Assembly: GCA_963727915.1 (NCBI GenBank)
Contig: CAVSID010000008.1
Span: 124,001 to 188,000, forward strand
Direction: 5' to 3'
DNA: 64,000 nucleotides
Source: CAWAND01 sp963727915
GTDB taxonomy: Bacteria > Chloroflexota > Anaerolineae > Anaerolineales > E44-bin32
Position numbers and translations under genes: made by a program. Below, one piece after another: positions 26,354 to 35,208 of this stretch. Within the stretch, counting starts at the first letter, position 1, and each line of letters begins with the position of its first letter. Below the pieces are notes generated by a model. The model saw only the letters and a program-made list of their open reading frames with translations. It had not been told where the DNA came from and made no database searches.

Positions 26354-26516
26354 CAGATTCGGATTCCGTTGGCTCGTCAAGTTGGGCTTTCTGGTCCCGG
26401 TCCGACCGGTAGATATAGTAAGCGAGACCGACCAGCAACAACGTCGGGATCAGACACTGAATCTCATCCCACCAGCCTATGGCGCCGTGCAGCAAGGGTA
26501 CGGGCGAGAGCATCAT
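26337..26516 (-). CDS. Small membrane protein (59 residues)
   Basis: MMLSPVPLLHGAIGWWDEI begins the protein, followed by CLIPTLLLVGLAYYIYRSDR, a single membrane helix, and an acidic tail rich in Glu, Asp and Thr. The size, Trp-rich amphipathic lead-in and helix resemble the short subunit-like proteins that accompany CtaG or cytochrome oxidase genes. It overlaps the His-rich gene downstream by 17 bases and lies between it and ctaG on the minus strand. AGGA is about 14 nt upstream, so the start is not fully certain. Confidence 0.65.
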   Translation of the reverse strand: MMLSPVPLLHGAIGWWDEIQCLIPTLLLVGLAYYIYRSDRDQKAQLDEPTESESDETKT

Positions 26517-26626
26517 AATGATTTGAATTCCTCAGGTCCGCGGCTTGCAGCGTGGTCCATCCTCACACCTAAGCATTATAACGGCTGTCGGTGGCGCATC
26601 GCTAGGAGCGACCACCACCGGCCGGG

Positions 26627-26644
26627 TTGTGAAAAGAAGCACAA
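26627..26644. promoter_or_regulatory. Imperfect palindrome TTGTGAAAAGAAGCACAA
   Basis: One mismatch from the TTGTGA-N6-TCACAA pattern (GCACAA). It lies 22 bases beyond the ctaG stop codon and about 110 bases before the next minus-strand gene, so it could act either as a 3' element of ctaG or upstream of the copper operon. Confidence 0.45.
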
Positions 26645-26666
26645 AGCGGGTCGAGGGAATGGGCTG

Positions 26667-27500
26667 TCAGCGAGTGTGAGGATGGGTTTGGACCGGTTGG
26701 CCCGTCAACTCCGCCGCCAGGTCGGACTCGGAATACCATTTGCCAAGGATGTTGAAGATCACCCCGGCAAAGACCAGGCCCCCGGGCACCCACATCAGCA
26801 TCCCGCCCAACACTTGGTCCGACACGCGATCGAGGCGCCACTGATTTCGGATCAGCGACAGGATCCCCTGCGGGTCAGCCGGATTGGCGTAGTGCGGGTA
26901 GACGCTGGGCGGAACGTACGCGACAACGATTCCCAGGAGCGTGTTAGCGATGGCAGCGCCCATCAGGTACAGGAAGGCCACCGGGAAGGACACGCGGCAT
27001 GCTTGGACGGGGGAGAGGATCGGCCACCAGAACACGGTGGCGCTGACCAGAAAGGTCAAGTGTTGAAAGATGTGGATCTCCTCACTGGCCAGCGCAGCGT
27101 TGTATAGGGGCGGAAGATGCCAGATGTAGAGCACCAGGATGCCCGTCGGCCAGGCAATCCATGGGTTGCCCAGCACGCGTTCGACGCGCCCGAGGACAGG
27201 CACCATCAGCACACGCTGCATGAGCTCCGGCGGCGTGCCCACCAGAAGCAGCAGAGGCACGATCTCGATCAGGATCAAATGCTGGGCCATGTGGGCACTG
27301 AACAGGTAGTCGTCCCCCAACACGTCCAGGAACCCGACCAGCGACCAGACCATGATCAACACGCCAAGGACAAAGAAGATCGCTCGGCGGCTGAACCGCC
27401 AGCCGACGGCCAGTCCATAGACCACCAGCAGAACCGCCGAACCGATCAGGACGGATGGATACAGTTCCCAAACAGAGAAGATGAGCTTTGTCGTGGTCAT
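26667..27500 (-). CDS. ctaG: CtaG-type cytochrome c oxidase assembly protein
   Basis: 277 residues, seven helices, matching the Caa3_CtaG family found in Gram-positives and Chloroflexi. Family landmarks are SAHMAQHLILIEIVPLLLLV, TPPELMQR, WHLPPLYNAAL, EEIHIFQHLTFLVSATVFWW and the HYANP loop. The conserved His residues are probably copper-handling positions for building the CuA or CuB centre. ATG 27500 has GGAG 8 nt upstream, while the in-frame extension to 27686 looks non-coding. It heads the minus-strand copper and respiration genes 20.7-27.5 kb. Confidence 0.92.
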   Translation of the reverse strand: MTTTKLIFSVWELYPSVLIGSAVLLVVYGLAVGWRFSRRAIFFVLGVLIMVWSLVGFLDVLGDDYLFSAHMAQHLILIEIVPLLLLVGTPPELMQRVLMVPVLGRVERVLGNPWIAWPTGILVLYIWHLPPLYNAALASEEIHIFQHLTFLVSATVFWWPILSPVQACRVSFPVAFLYLMGAAIANTLLGIVVAYVPPSVYPHYANPADPQGILSLIRNQWRLDRVSDQVLGGMLMWVPGGLVFAGVIFNILGKWYSESDLAAELTGQPVQTHPHTR

Positions 27501-27700
27501 GCACCAACTCCGGCCTTCCCGCCCGCCAAAGTGCCCCTGCCCGCTGATGGAAGCAACGAACACGGGCACCCGGGAAGTATAGGCGATCTGACGGCACAGC
27601 GGCGCCCCGGTTTCCCGCTCACCGGCAGGAGTCCTTCCCAACATCATGTAGAATTCCATCATCGCCTGCCGATACAAGAAGCCCACACATTCGTCCGCCC

Positions 27701-28420
27701 ATGAGTGTCTACGATCTTTACTTGGAATCCGGACCTCGTCAGCGCAAGACCATGGTCCATGTGCTCGATATGCTTGGCTGCGTCGCCGTGGGCCCGACGA
27801 CCGATGAGGCTGTCGCAGCCACGCCCGACGCCATTCGCAGCTTTCTCCGGTTTCTTCAGGCGCATGGCGAGGATCAGGATCCTCGGGCGGCGATCGAGAT
27901 ACGGGTGGCAGAGCACATCACCGAAGGAATGTGGCTGGGAAACGGCTCACCCTACGTCATGTTCGGTCCGGATTTCGAGCCGGTAACGCCGGCGGCATTG
28001 GACCTCTGCCTGCGCCGCTTTGGATGGATCCGAGGCGCGCTGGCCGGCTGGGCCGAAACGCTGTCGGATGAGCAGCTGGATGTTCAGCCCGACGGCGGGG
28101 GAAGGACCGGCCGGGCGATTCTTCTGCACGTGCTCGGGGCGACTGGCGGTTACCTGGCGGCCGGCCTGGGCAGTGCGCCGGGGTTCTCGCGCCTCTACGG
28201 CCAAGCCGAGCGCGGAGAACTGCCTCTGACCGAAGCCTTGCGCCAGTGCCACAGCATGGCTATTGAGCTGGCCGGAGAGTCAACCGACGAGCAGCGACGG
28301 CGCGTGATCCAGAAGACCCACGGGCCGCGAACTTTCCATCAAACTCTGCGCCGCATGTTGGAACACGACTGGGAACACCTGGCGGAGCTCGCTCGCCGAC
28401 CCGGGGGACCCAGCTGGTGA
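27701..28420 (+). CDS. DinB-like protein with N-terminal HicB-like region
   Basis: 239 residues. The first 80 (DEAVAATPDAIRSFLRFLQA) have the strand-strand-helix pattern of HicB-like domains, and the remainder is a DinB/YfiT four-helix bundle (FGWIRGALAGWAETLSDEQL, ILLHVLGATGGYLAAGL, MLEHDWEHLAELARR). His in LLHVLG and His in MLEHDWEH are at the usual DinB metal positions. Such proteins are metal-dependent, thiol-transferase-like enzymes of mostly unknown substrate. It starts 201 bases from the divergent ctaG start and is followed by the creatininase-like gene 31 bases on. Confidence 0.75.
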   Translation: MSVYDLYLESGPRQRKTMVHVLDMLGCVAVGPTTDEAVAATPDAIRSFLRFLQAHGEDQDPRAAIEIRVAEHITEGMWLGNGSPYVMFGPDFEPVTPAALDLCLRRFGWIRGALAGWAETLSDEQLDVQPDGGGRTGRAILLHVLGATGGYLAAGLGSAPGFSRLYGQAERGELPLTEALRQCHSMAIELAGESTDEQRRRVIQKTHGPRTFHQTLRRMLEHDWEHLAELARRPGGPSW

Positions 28421-28451
28421 ATCGACCAGCCATCAGCCACGAGGAGACATT

Positions 28452-29240
28452 ATGATCGCTCCATCCGAATACGATCGCTTCCTGCCTGCCCTCACCTCAC
28501 CAGAAATCCGCGATCTGCCCGACAAGTCTCATACGGTGATCGCCCTGCCGGTGGCGTCTATCGAGCAGCACGGACCCCATCTCCCGGTCTACACCGACAG
28601 CCTGATCGCTGAAGCTGTGCTGGAGGCCGCCCTTGCCCGGCTGCCAGAGGATGCGCCGGTGTGGCGGCTGCCGCTCATCAGCTACGGTAAGAGCACCGAA
28701 CACGCCGCCTTCGCCGGTACGGTAAGCCTAACGGCCGACACCCTGATCAATACCCTGCGTGAAATCGGGCGCAGCCTGGCACAGGCGGGCTTCGAACGTC
28801 TGGCAATCGTCAACGCCCACGGGGGAAACACCGAGATCGTCGATTTCGTTATTCGCGACATACGTCAGGAGACGGGGTTGATGGTCTTCGCCCTCCACCC
28901 CTTCCTGCGATTTGGCCAGGTGACCCAGGGCATCACCCAGGATGAGATGGTCTACGGTATCCACGCTGGTGATGTTGAGACGTCGATCCTGTTGGCCATC
29001 CGCCCCGAGTGGGTTCGGCGCGACCTGGCACCGCGCAGCTTCCCGGCCGGCCTGCAGGCGATGAAGCATCCGCCCTTCATGGGCGCCTTGACGTTCGCCT
29101 GGCTCACCCAGGACATCGCACCCGACGGGGTCTTGGGTGATGCCACCGCAGCCTCGGCGGAAAAGGGGAAGCGCTTCCTGGCGCAGGCAGCCGAGGAGCT
29201 CGCCGGCTTGCTGCTCGACATCCAGGACTTCACCTTTTAG
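28452..29240 (+). CDS. Creatininase-family amidohydrolase
   Basis: 262 residues with all family metal motifs: ASIEQHGPHLPVYTD (E and H ligands), NAHGGN and HAGDVETS. These bind two metal ions in creatinine amidohydrolase and in related enzymes of riboflavin/F420 (ArfB) or mycofactocin (MftE) pathways, so the substrate cannot be fixed. TLINTLREIGRSLAQAGF is the helical region before the NAHGGN site. GAGGAG lies 5 nt before ATG 28452. The dienelactone-hydrolase-like gene follows after 43 bases. Confidence 0.9.
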   Translation: MIAPSEYDRFLPALTSPEIRDLPDKSHTVIALPVASIEQHGPHLPVYTDSLIAEAVLEAALARLPEDAPVWRLPLISYGKSTEHAAFAGTVSLTADTLINTLREIGRSLAQAGFERLAIVNAHGGNTEIVDFVIRDIRQETGLMVFALHPFLRFGQVTQGITQDEMVYGIHAGDVETSILLAIRPEWVRRDLAPRSFPAGLQAMKHPPFMGALTFAWLTQDIAPDGVLGDATAASAEKGKRFLAQAAEELAGLLLDIQDFTF

Positions 29241-29283
29241 GCTCGCTGATCTCACCCACTTTCGGGAGAAAGGTCCTCGGAGC

Positions 29284-30021
29284 GTGCCCCAAGTCGATGA
29301 CGGCGTCACCACTTATGAGCGCGTCCTGACCGCTGAGAGCCTGGCTGGCCGACGGCTGCCAACCTACTGGGCCGAGCCGGCGGGAGAGGGAACCTTTCCG
29401 GGTCTGGTCGTGATCCACGAGATCAGCGGGCTGAACGACGATATTCGGAACATCGCCCGGCGCCTGGCTGGGGAAGGCTACGTCGCCATGGCGGTGGATC
29501 TGTTCAGTGGACGCAACCGCGCTGTGTGCCTCGCCCGGGTCTTCTATGGCCTGCTGGTGCGCCCGCTGGGCAACGGCACGGTGGCCGAAATCCAGGCCGC
29601 GCTCGAGTCCCTCCGCCGGCATCCCAAGGTTGACGCCTCCCGCACGGGCGCCATTGGGTTCTGCATGGGCGGCAGCTACGCGCTGCAGTTGGCCTGCATC
29701 GACGACGAGATGCGTGCGGCTTCGGTGTTCTACGCGGAGAACCCCAGGCCGCTCTCGGCACTGGCCAAGGCCTGTCCCATCGTCGGAAGCTATCCCGAGA
29801 GGGACTTCACCGCCAGAGCCGCTGCCGAGCTCGAAGCCCGCCTCGAGCAGTATGAAGTTCAGCATGACATCCAGACATACCCAGGGGCGCGCCACTCGTT
29901 CTTCAACAGCCAGGGCAGCGCCTACGATGAGCCAGCCGCCGCGGATGCCTGGCGGCGAACGATGACTTTCTTCGAACAACACTTGAGAAGCAGCAGGGAG
30001 ATCCCGGCGGCTAGGGAATGA
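29284..30021 (+). CDS. Dienelactone hydrolase family protein
   Basis: 245 residues, alpha/beta hydrolase. The catalytic triad is visible: Cys127 in GAIGFCMGGSYA, Asp174 in YPERDF and His204 in GARHSFFN. PGLVVIHEISGLND carries the oxyanion strand with Glu. The family opens dienelactones in chlorocatechol breakdown but also includes many esterases. GTG 29284 is chosen because similarity begins there (VDDGVTTYERVLT), although the longer frame extends back into the creatininase gene. Probably one operon with it. Confidence 0.88.
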   Translation: MPQVDDGVTTYERVLTAESLAGRRLPTYWAEPAGEGTFPGLVVIHEISGLNDDIRNIARRLAGEGYVAMAVDLFSGRNRAVCLARVFYGLLVRPLGNGTVAEIQAALESLRRHPKVDASRTGAIGFCMGGSYALQLACIDDEMRAASVFYAENPRPLSALAKACPIVGSYPERDFTARAAAELEARLEQYEVQHDIQTYPGARHSFFNSQGSAYDEPAAADAWRRTMTFFEQHLRSSREIPAARE

Positions 30022-30030
30022 ACACCAAAC

Positions 30031-30065
30031 ATCTAGCCACTGGCATCTAGCTTCTAGCAGCTAGC
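30031..30065. repeat. Tandem heptamer repeat, five units
   Basis: ATCTAGC, CACTGGC, ATCTAGC, TTCTAGC, AGCTAGC follow with exact period 7 and consensus NNCTAGC, 10 bases after the dienelactone hydrolase stop. Resembles the repeats at 12383 and 40741 in period but not unit. Confidence 0.6.
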
Positions 30066-30412
30066 CAACTTCGCCTTTTCAGCGCGTCCACCTCCGTTTC
30101 CGTGAACCACCACGCGTCGCCGAGGGGTGCGGGTAATTCCTCGGGCGACACCACCGGCCCCGGATTGATTTGAACCGGAATTCAACCTGGCTGGTGCGCT
30201 GGGGCCGGTTGAGGGTGCGGTCCACAAGGCGAGAGGGCCCGGGGGCGCCGCGGGCGCCCGCAACTGGCTTCTCTTTGAACGGGGGCCCGATAGGGGGTAG
30301 GCAAGAAGAGGACCATGGGACCGGTCGCCTACCGCTCTTGACCTGCGGGCGCCGGGCACGGGCCTCGCCCCGCTTGATTCAGGCCAAAAGGGACGTTGAT
30401 CAGGATCCCTGC
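30066..30412. other. Convergent intergenic region
   Basis: About 350 very GC-rich bases with no supported gene. A small perfect stem GGGCGCC-GCG-GGCGCCC lies at 30243-30259. Nothing else recognised. Confidence 0.45.
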
Positions 30413-32951
30413 CTATGGCCAGATCTTGACGTATTTGCCCTTCTGCAGCTGCGACACAGAGATCTTGGGATCGGCGCAGTCGCCGTATTTGTCGCAGGTC
30501 AGATTGCCGGTAATGCCCTGGAAGTTCTTCGTGGCATATAAGCAATCGCGCATGGCCTGCCGGCCGATGTGCAGCGCGCCGTCGGGATCTTGGACGCCCA
30601 CCTGCTCGATGCAGGCGAAGATCATGTTTGTGGCGTCGAAAGCATGCGCATGGAAGACCGAGATCGGGTCGGTCCCGAAATCAGCCCGGTAGGCGGCATT
30701 GAATCTCTCGTTCAGGTCGCCGGTGAACGACACGTCGGGGCCAGAGAAGTACATGCCTTCGCCAGCGGGACCAATGGCCTGCGCTGCGGCGGTCGAGATG
30801 CAGCCGTCGGCAGCGGCCACGACTGTGTTCTCCAGGCCGGCGACTTCCTTGGACTGCTTGGCCAGGAAGGCACATTCAGACGTGAAGACCGGGAAGTAGA
30901 TGAACTGAGGCGGGCCGGCGGCGGCCACGCCGCTCAGCACCGGATGCATGTCCGTGTCGCCCACGTTGATGGCAGTGAAGGCCACGACCTTTCCGCCGAG
31001 CGACTTAAAGGCGGTGCGGAACGCGTTCGCCAGACCCTCGGTGTAGGGGTCACCGTCGTGAATGGCTGCTGCCGTTCTCAAACCCAATGTATGGTAGACA
31101 AAGTCAGCCATCGCCGAACCCTGGACCTTGTCGTTGTGAGCGGTTCGCAAATAGCCGGGATTCCACGCCTGGGCCGGGTCCGTGAGCACGGGCGAAGTGT
31201 TGGACGGCGACACCATGAAGTATCCGGCGTCGGAAACGAGTTGCGACATGGGTACGGCGGCGCCCGAGCAGCTCGTGCCAATCACGCCAAGGATGGTCGG
31301 GTCTGAAACGATCTTCTGCCCAGCGGTCTGGCCGCCTTCGGCGTTGCAGCCGTCATCTTCGGCCTGGAGGGCGATATCGTGGCCGTCAACCTGTCCCTTG
31401 AATTCAATGGCGATCTGGATCCCGCGCTGGAAGTTCGTGCCCAGGTCGGCGTTCGGACCGGAAATGACCAGAGCCGAGGCCAGCTTGATCGGATCACCAG
31501 GTGCGTAGGTCACACAGCCAATCGGATCTCTACACTCAAATGGGCCGCCTACTTGCTGGCCCTGGAAGCGGTCAACCCATTCCCGCGTCTTTTCCAGATA
31601 GCCGAAGGGGCCCAAGTCACCGTAGTCCGAGTAGGCCTCCGGCCCTCCCGGTTTGCCCTCCGAGATCGCCGGCTCGATCTGTGTACCCTCCTGCCAGCCA
31701 TTGAACGACGTAATGGCGATCAGACGCGGGGCCACTTCCTGAGCCAACGCGCCCTCCCATTGGCTGTCATAGGCGCTGCCGTTGTTCCGAGGCAGGAAGG
31801 TGTCCACGGGGGAACTGACTTGCTTGGCTGAGAAGCCGGGGATCACGCTCGGCACGTACCAGGCCCCGGGTGGCAGCTGGCGGGCCCAGGCGAAAGCCTG
31901 ACCTCCGTCAGGAGTCGGGGTGATGTAGTTGTAGAGGCCATCGAAGTGCCCCTCGGTCACCCAGACGACATCGGGGTTGCCGGCAAGGATCACGCCCAAA
32001 CTGGCCTGGTGGATGGCGTCCAGCGCCTCGTTCCAATAGCCGACGTCCGCCTCCCCGGCGACACCCGGCTGGAGCCGAGGATCGGCGAGGAAGAAGACCC
32101 CTCGGGGTTCGGGGTTGTCGGCCCGGAGCGTGGATTCCGCCGTTCTGGTAGAAGGCAGGATGCCCGCCATAGGTATCGACAATGTAACGCAGGTAGTCCA
32201 CCAAGGTCCCGGCATTGCGCTCACCGTTGGGCTCAATTTGAAAAGCCACCCGCAGACCATAGTGATCAGCCGCTTCGAGGATCAGGGGCACTGCCTTATC
32301 GGTCGGATCGCCCGGTCCGCCCCAGGCCGTGATGACTATGCCGACGCCGGCGGAGCGCAGCCAGGCGAAATGTTGGGCGACGATCGCTGGGTCCATCGAA
32401 CTGTACGGCCCAAGCACGGGATAGAAGTCGCTGGCAAGTTCATCGGGCGGCTGTCTCCCAGGCCCCTGCCACATCCTCCAATCCCCATCCAGGTCGGGGT
32501 TTCCGAACCAAGGATAGTAGAAGGCAGCCACATTCTCAGCCGGGGGAGGGCCGGTGACCTCCGGCCAGGCCGCCGGCTTCGGCTGGCCGGGCGAGGTGGC
32601 GACAACCGCCGGGGCCACCTGGCTTGCCGCCGGTGGGGATGGGTTGGTGTTTCGGGGCGCGAAGGCGAAATACAACCCCAAGGCCAAGATAAGGATGGCG
32701 GCCGCGCCGCCGCCGATCCAAGCAAAGGTCGGGATGGATTGCAGCAACCCCCGCCCCGGGCCGCCCAGCCCCGCGATCGGTTCTGCCGATGCCGGCGAAG
32801 CCTCATGCTCGCCAGCTGCGACCGTCTCCCCGGCCGGCGCGGCGAGCGGCTGCAGGGTTGCGCCGAGACCGGTTTCACCGCCGGCTGATCCAGCAGCGGG
32901 CAGGGAGCCTTCCGGTGGGGCGGCACGCACGGACCCAGAGGGTTCGGCCAC
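30413..32951 (-). CDS. Membrane-anchored GH99-like plus periplasmic-binding sensor protein, frameshifted
   Basis: About 845 residues in two frames joined by a shift near 32130. A Pro/Ala/Glu-rich cytoplasmic linker is followed by one membrane helix (IGGGAAAILILALGLYFAFA). An external domain (NVAAFYYPWFGNPDLDGDW, then GVGIVITAWGGPGD and SFNGWQEGTQIEPA) matches GH99/GH71-like glycoside hydrolase folds. A type-I periplasmic-binding domain (ALVISGPNADLGTNFQRGIQ ... KISVSQLQKGKYVKIWP) of the branched-chain amino-acid kind follows. Start given as GTG 32951, but the linker reads back in frame toward the adjacent kinase, so both are probably one receptor kinase. Confidence 0.75.
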
Positions 32952-32965
32952 GCTCGTTTCTTCGG

Positions 32966-33786
32966 TCAGGCTTGCCCCACCACCCAGGAACCGAGGGCGT
33001 TTGCCATTTGGGCTGCCGACCCGTATCGGTCAACCGGGGACTTGGCCATGGCTTTATCGATCACAGCCTGCATATCCGCCGGAAGGTCCTCGTCGAAATC
33101 CCTCAACCTTGGGATCGGCTCGCGAATGTGCTTTAGCGCCAGGCTGATGGGCGTGTCGGCCGAGTAAGGCTGCTTGCCGGTCAGCATTTCGAACAGGATC
33201 ACGCCCAAAGAGTAGATGTCGGTGCGATGGTCGATGGTCGTGTCGCCCTGCGCTTGTTCCGGGCTCATGTAGGCCGGCGTCCCGATAATGGATTCCCCGG
33301 TCAGGGTCGCCCCGCCCTGGGCCATTTTCACGATCCCGAAGTCGGTCAGATAGGGGTCGCCCCGCCCGTCAAACAGGATGTTGCCGGGCTTGAGATCGCG
33401 ATGGATGATTCCCCGCTCATGGGCGTAGTCCAACGCCGACGCCATCCGCCGAATCAAGCTCAGGGCCTGGTCGAGCGGGAACTTGCCTTCTGCAAGCCGG
33501 TCCCGAAGTGACCCCCCCGGCATATGCCGCATCACGAGGTAGGGTTGACCGTCCTGGTCACCAAAATCGTAGACGGTGACGATTGCCGGGTGCTCCAGGG
33601 CGGCGATGACTTTGGCTTCGCGTTCGAAGCGCGCCCGGAACATGGCCTCGTCCATCACCTCGCTGGGAAGGACCTTGACAGCAACTTCTCGCTCGAACCT
33701 GGGTCCAAGGCGCGGTAAACCCGCGCCATCCCTCCGCGTCCGATTTCTTCGAGGATCTGATAGCGGCCGAACACGGAAGGTACCAT
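32966..33786 (-). CDS. Ser/Thr protein kinase (PknB-type catalytic domain), frameshifted
   Basis: ATG 33786 (AAGGGA upstream) begins MVPSVFGRYQILEEIGRGGM with the glycine loop G-x-G-x-x-x-x-V. A one-base gap near 33712 then shifts to REVAVKVLPSEVMD (VAVK lysine), HRDLKPGNILF (catalytic HRD...N), LTDFGIVK (DFG) and GTPAYMSPEQAQGD, all intact. It phosphorylates proteins on Ser/Thr. The stop at 32966 follows GSWVVGQA. Adding one base to the GGGG run there (near 32985) reads ASLTEETSVAEPSGS straight into the sensor frame downstream, which supports a single transmembrane receptor kinase. Confidence 0.88.
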
Positions 33787-34172
33787 GCGACGTCCCTTCT
33801 TCCCGTGGGCTGAAGACCTTGGCGGTTCGACGGTTGGTGCCAATGTGACCGCTGTGGCGGGAAAACTGTCGTTGAGAGACCGGTAAAGGGACACCGACAC
33901 GAATATCAGCACAGCCGGCACGGCAATTGGCCGCGCCTTGGGGCAAGGGACGATCGCCGGCCTGAGCGAGCCCCCGTTCGCCGCCTGCCTTCGACCATTC
34001 TACAACGAATACACCTTGCGCCAAGCGCCCCGGCTGGGGGCACATCCGTCGGCCAAACCCGCACATGACATGGAGTCGACCTGGAACACTTGTGCAATTC
34101 TTCACAACCTCTCTCGCCAACCTCCCGCCCAGATGCGGCACGCTGAAACTTCAATACGTGCCAGACAGCCTC
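33787..34172. other. Divergent intergenic region
   Basis: Between the kinase and tetR starts. Holds the palindrome at 34090 and, further right, the tetR promoter. No gene supported. Confidence 0.5.
34090..34107. promoter_or_regulatory. Palindrome TTGTGCAATTCTTCACAA
   Basis: One mismatch from TTGTGA-N6-TCACAA. It lies 66 bases before the tetR promoter -35 and about 300 bases upstream of the kinase start, one of two copies in a divergent promoter region rather than at a gene end. Confidence 0.5.
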
Positions 34173-34200
34173 TTGACAACCGATGCAAGAGGTGTAATCT
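34173..34200 (+). promoter_or_regulatory. Promoter of tetR and exporter locus B
   Basis: TTGACA (34173-34178), a 16-base spacer and TAATCT (34195-34200), directly followed by a TetR dyad at 34203. Confidence 0.7.
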
Positions 34201-34202
34201 AT

Positions 34203-34222
34203 TACCGACCGACCAGTCAGTT
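34203..34222. promoter_or_regulatory. TetR operator 1
   Basis: TACCGACCGACCAGTCAGTT matches the perfect dyad at 34875 (AACCGACTGACCAGTCGGTT) at 17 of 20 positions. It lies just after the -10 of the tetR promoter, which predicts autorepression. Confidence 0.7.
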
Positions 34223-34243
34223 TATGAAGAGAAGACGTGAGAT

Positions 34244-34844
34244 ATGTCCCCAAGAGAAGACGTCAGCGAAGAGCGCAAAGAGCAGATCCTGGATGCCGCC
34301 ACCGAGGTTTTCGCCCAAAAGGGCTTCGACAAGGCCCGCATGGACGACATCGTCGAGGAGACCGGACTGAGCAAGGGCGCCCTGTACTGGTACTTCAAGA
34401 GCAAGGACGACATCATTTTCGCCATCATGGATCGGATCTTTCAGCCGAATTCAGGGAATTCGAGGAGCTAAGGACTGGCCGACTGCAGCGCCGCCGAGGC
34501 GCTGCGTGGCGTTCGCGGAAGTGGCGATCACGGATATCAGCCGCATGTTGCGCTTCATGCCGGTCGCCTACGAGTTCCTGGCCCTGGCCTTCCGCAACAA
34601 CATGGTCCAGAAGGCCATCAAGCAGTACCTGAGCCGCTACATGGACATCCTGGATCCGTTGATCCAGCGTGGGATTGACAACGGAGAATTCCGACAGGTC
34701 GAAACCCCGTCGAGGTCAGCGCAGCGCGTGGGCGCCATCATCGAGGGCACGGTCCTGCTCTGGGTCTACGACCGGAGCCTGATCGATCCCGGGGAGCACA
34801 TTCGCGCCGGCATCAAACTGCTGCTGGAAGGTGTGGAGGCATGA
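34244..34844 (+). CDS. TetR-family regulator of locus B, two frameshifts
   Basis: The N-terminal helix-turn-helix is complete (EQILDAATEVFAQKGFDKAR, then MDDIVEETGLSKGALYWYFK). The frame breaks at 34450 (EFREFEELR in the next frame) and again near 34500. From there the C-terminal ligand domain continues as FAEVAITDISRMLRFMPVAY and ends IRAGIKLLLEGVEA at 34844. With both shifts repaired it is about 200 residues, normal for the family. It is flanked by two matching operators and heads exporter locus B. Confidence 0.82.
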
Positions 34845-34874
34845 CTCATTGCCGCACCTTTTTTTTGCCGGGTC

Positions 34875-34894
34875 AACCGACTGACCAGTCGGTT
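34875..34894. promoter_or_regulatory. TetR operator 2, perfect dyad
   Basis: AACCGACTG-AC-CAGTCGGTT is a perfect 9-base dyad with 2-base spacer, 33 bases before the next start codon. It lies between tetR and the exporter genes and matches operator 1. Confidence 0.75.
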
Positions 34895-34926
34895 TTGATT
34901 GCCGGCGCCAAGAAAGGGAGCGTGAC

Positions 34927-35199
34927 ATGGTCACATCATCATTCTTGATCGTTGCCATGATCGTCGTCGGTCTGATCATCGGTGCCCTGGCCGGGCTGAT
35001 CTGGAAGGACAAGCGGCCGATCGGCGTGACGGGCGATTACATCGTGGCCGTCATCTCGGCGGTGGCCATTGGCCTGATCGACTGGTTCGTGATCCCGGCC
35101 ATGGGGTTCAGCGACACCATGCGCAACCTGGGCGTGGCCATCGAGCCGGCCGCCGGGGCGTTGATCGTGCTCTGGCTGTTCCGCGTCGCCCGGCGCTAG
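34927..35199 (+). CDS. Small membrane protein (GlsB/YeaQ-like)
   Basis: 90 residues, three helices: FLIVAMIVVGLIIGALAGLI, GDYIVAVISAVAIGLIDWFV and a last helix near AGALIVLWLFRVARR. The glycine-rich pattern is like transglycosylase-associated GlsB/YeaQ stress proteins, but identity is not certain. GGGAG lies 7 nt before ATG 34927, just after operator 2, making it the first gene of the TetR-controlled exporter transcript. Confidence 0.75.
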   Translation: MVTSSFLIVAMIVVGLIIGALAGLIWKDKRPIGVTGDYIVAVISAVAIGLIDWFVIPAMGFSDTMRNLGVAIEPAAGALIVLWLFRVARR

Positions 35200-35208
35200 G
35201 GGTTTTCG

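Noticed and set aside
30054..30545. 163-codon minus-strand frame over the intergenic region and sensor-gene end
   Set aside because: No motif, overlaps the well-supported periplasmic-binding domain in another frame.
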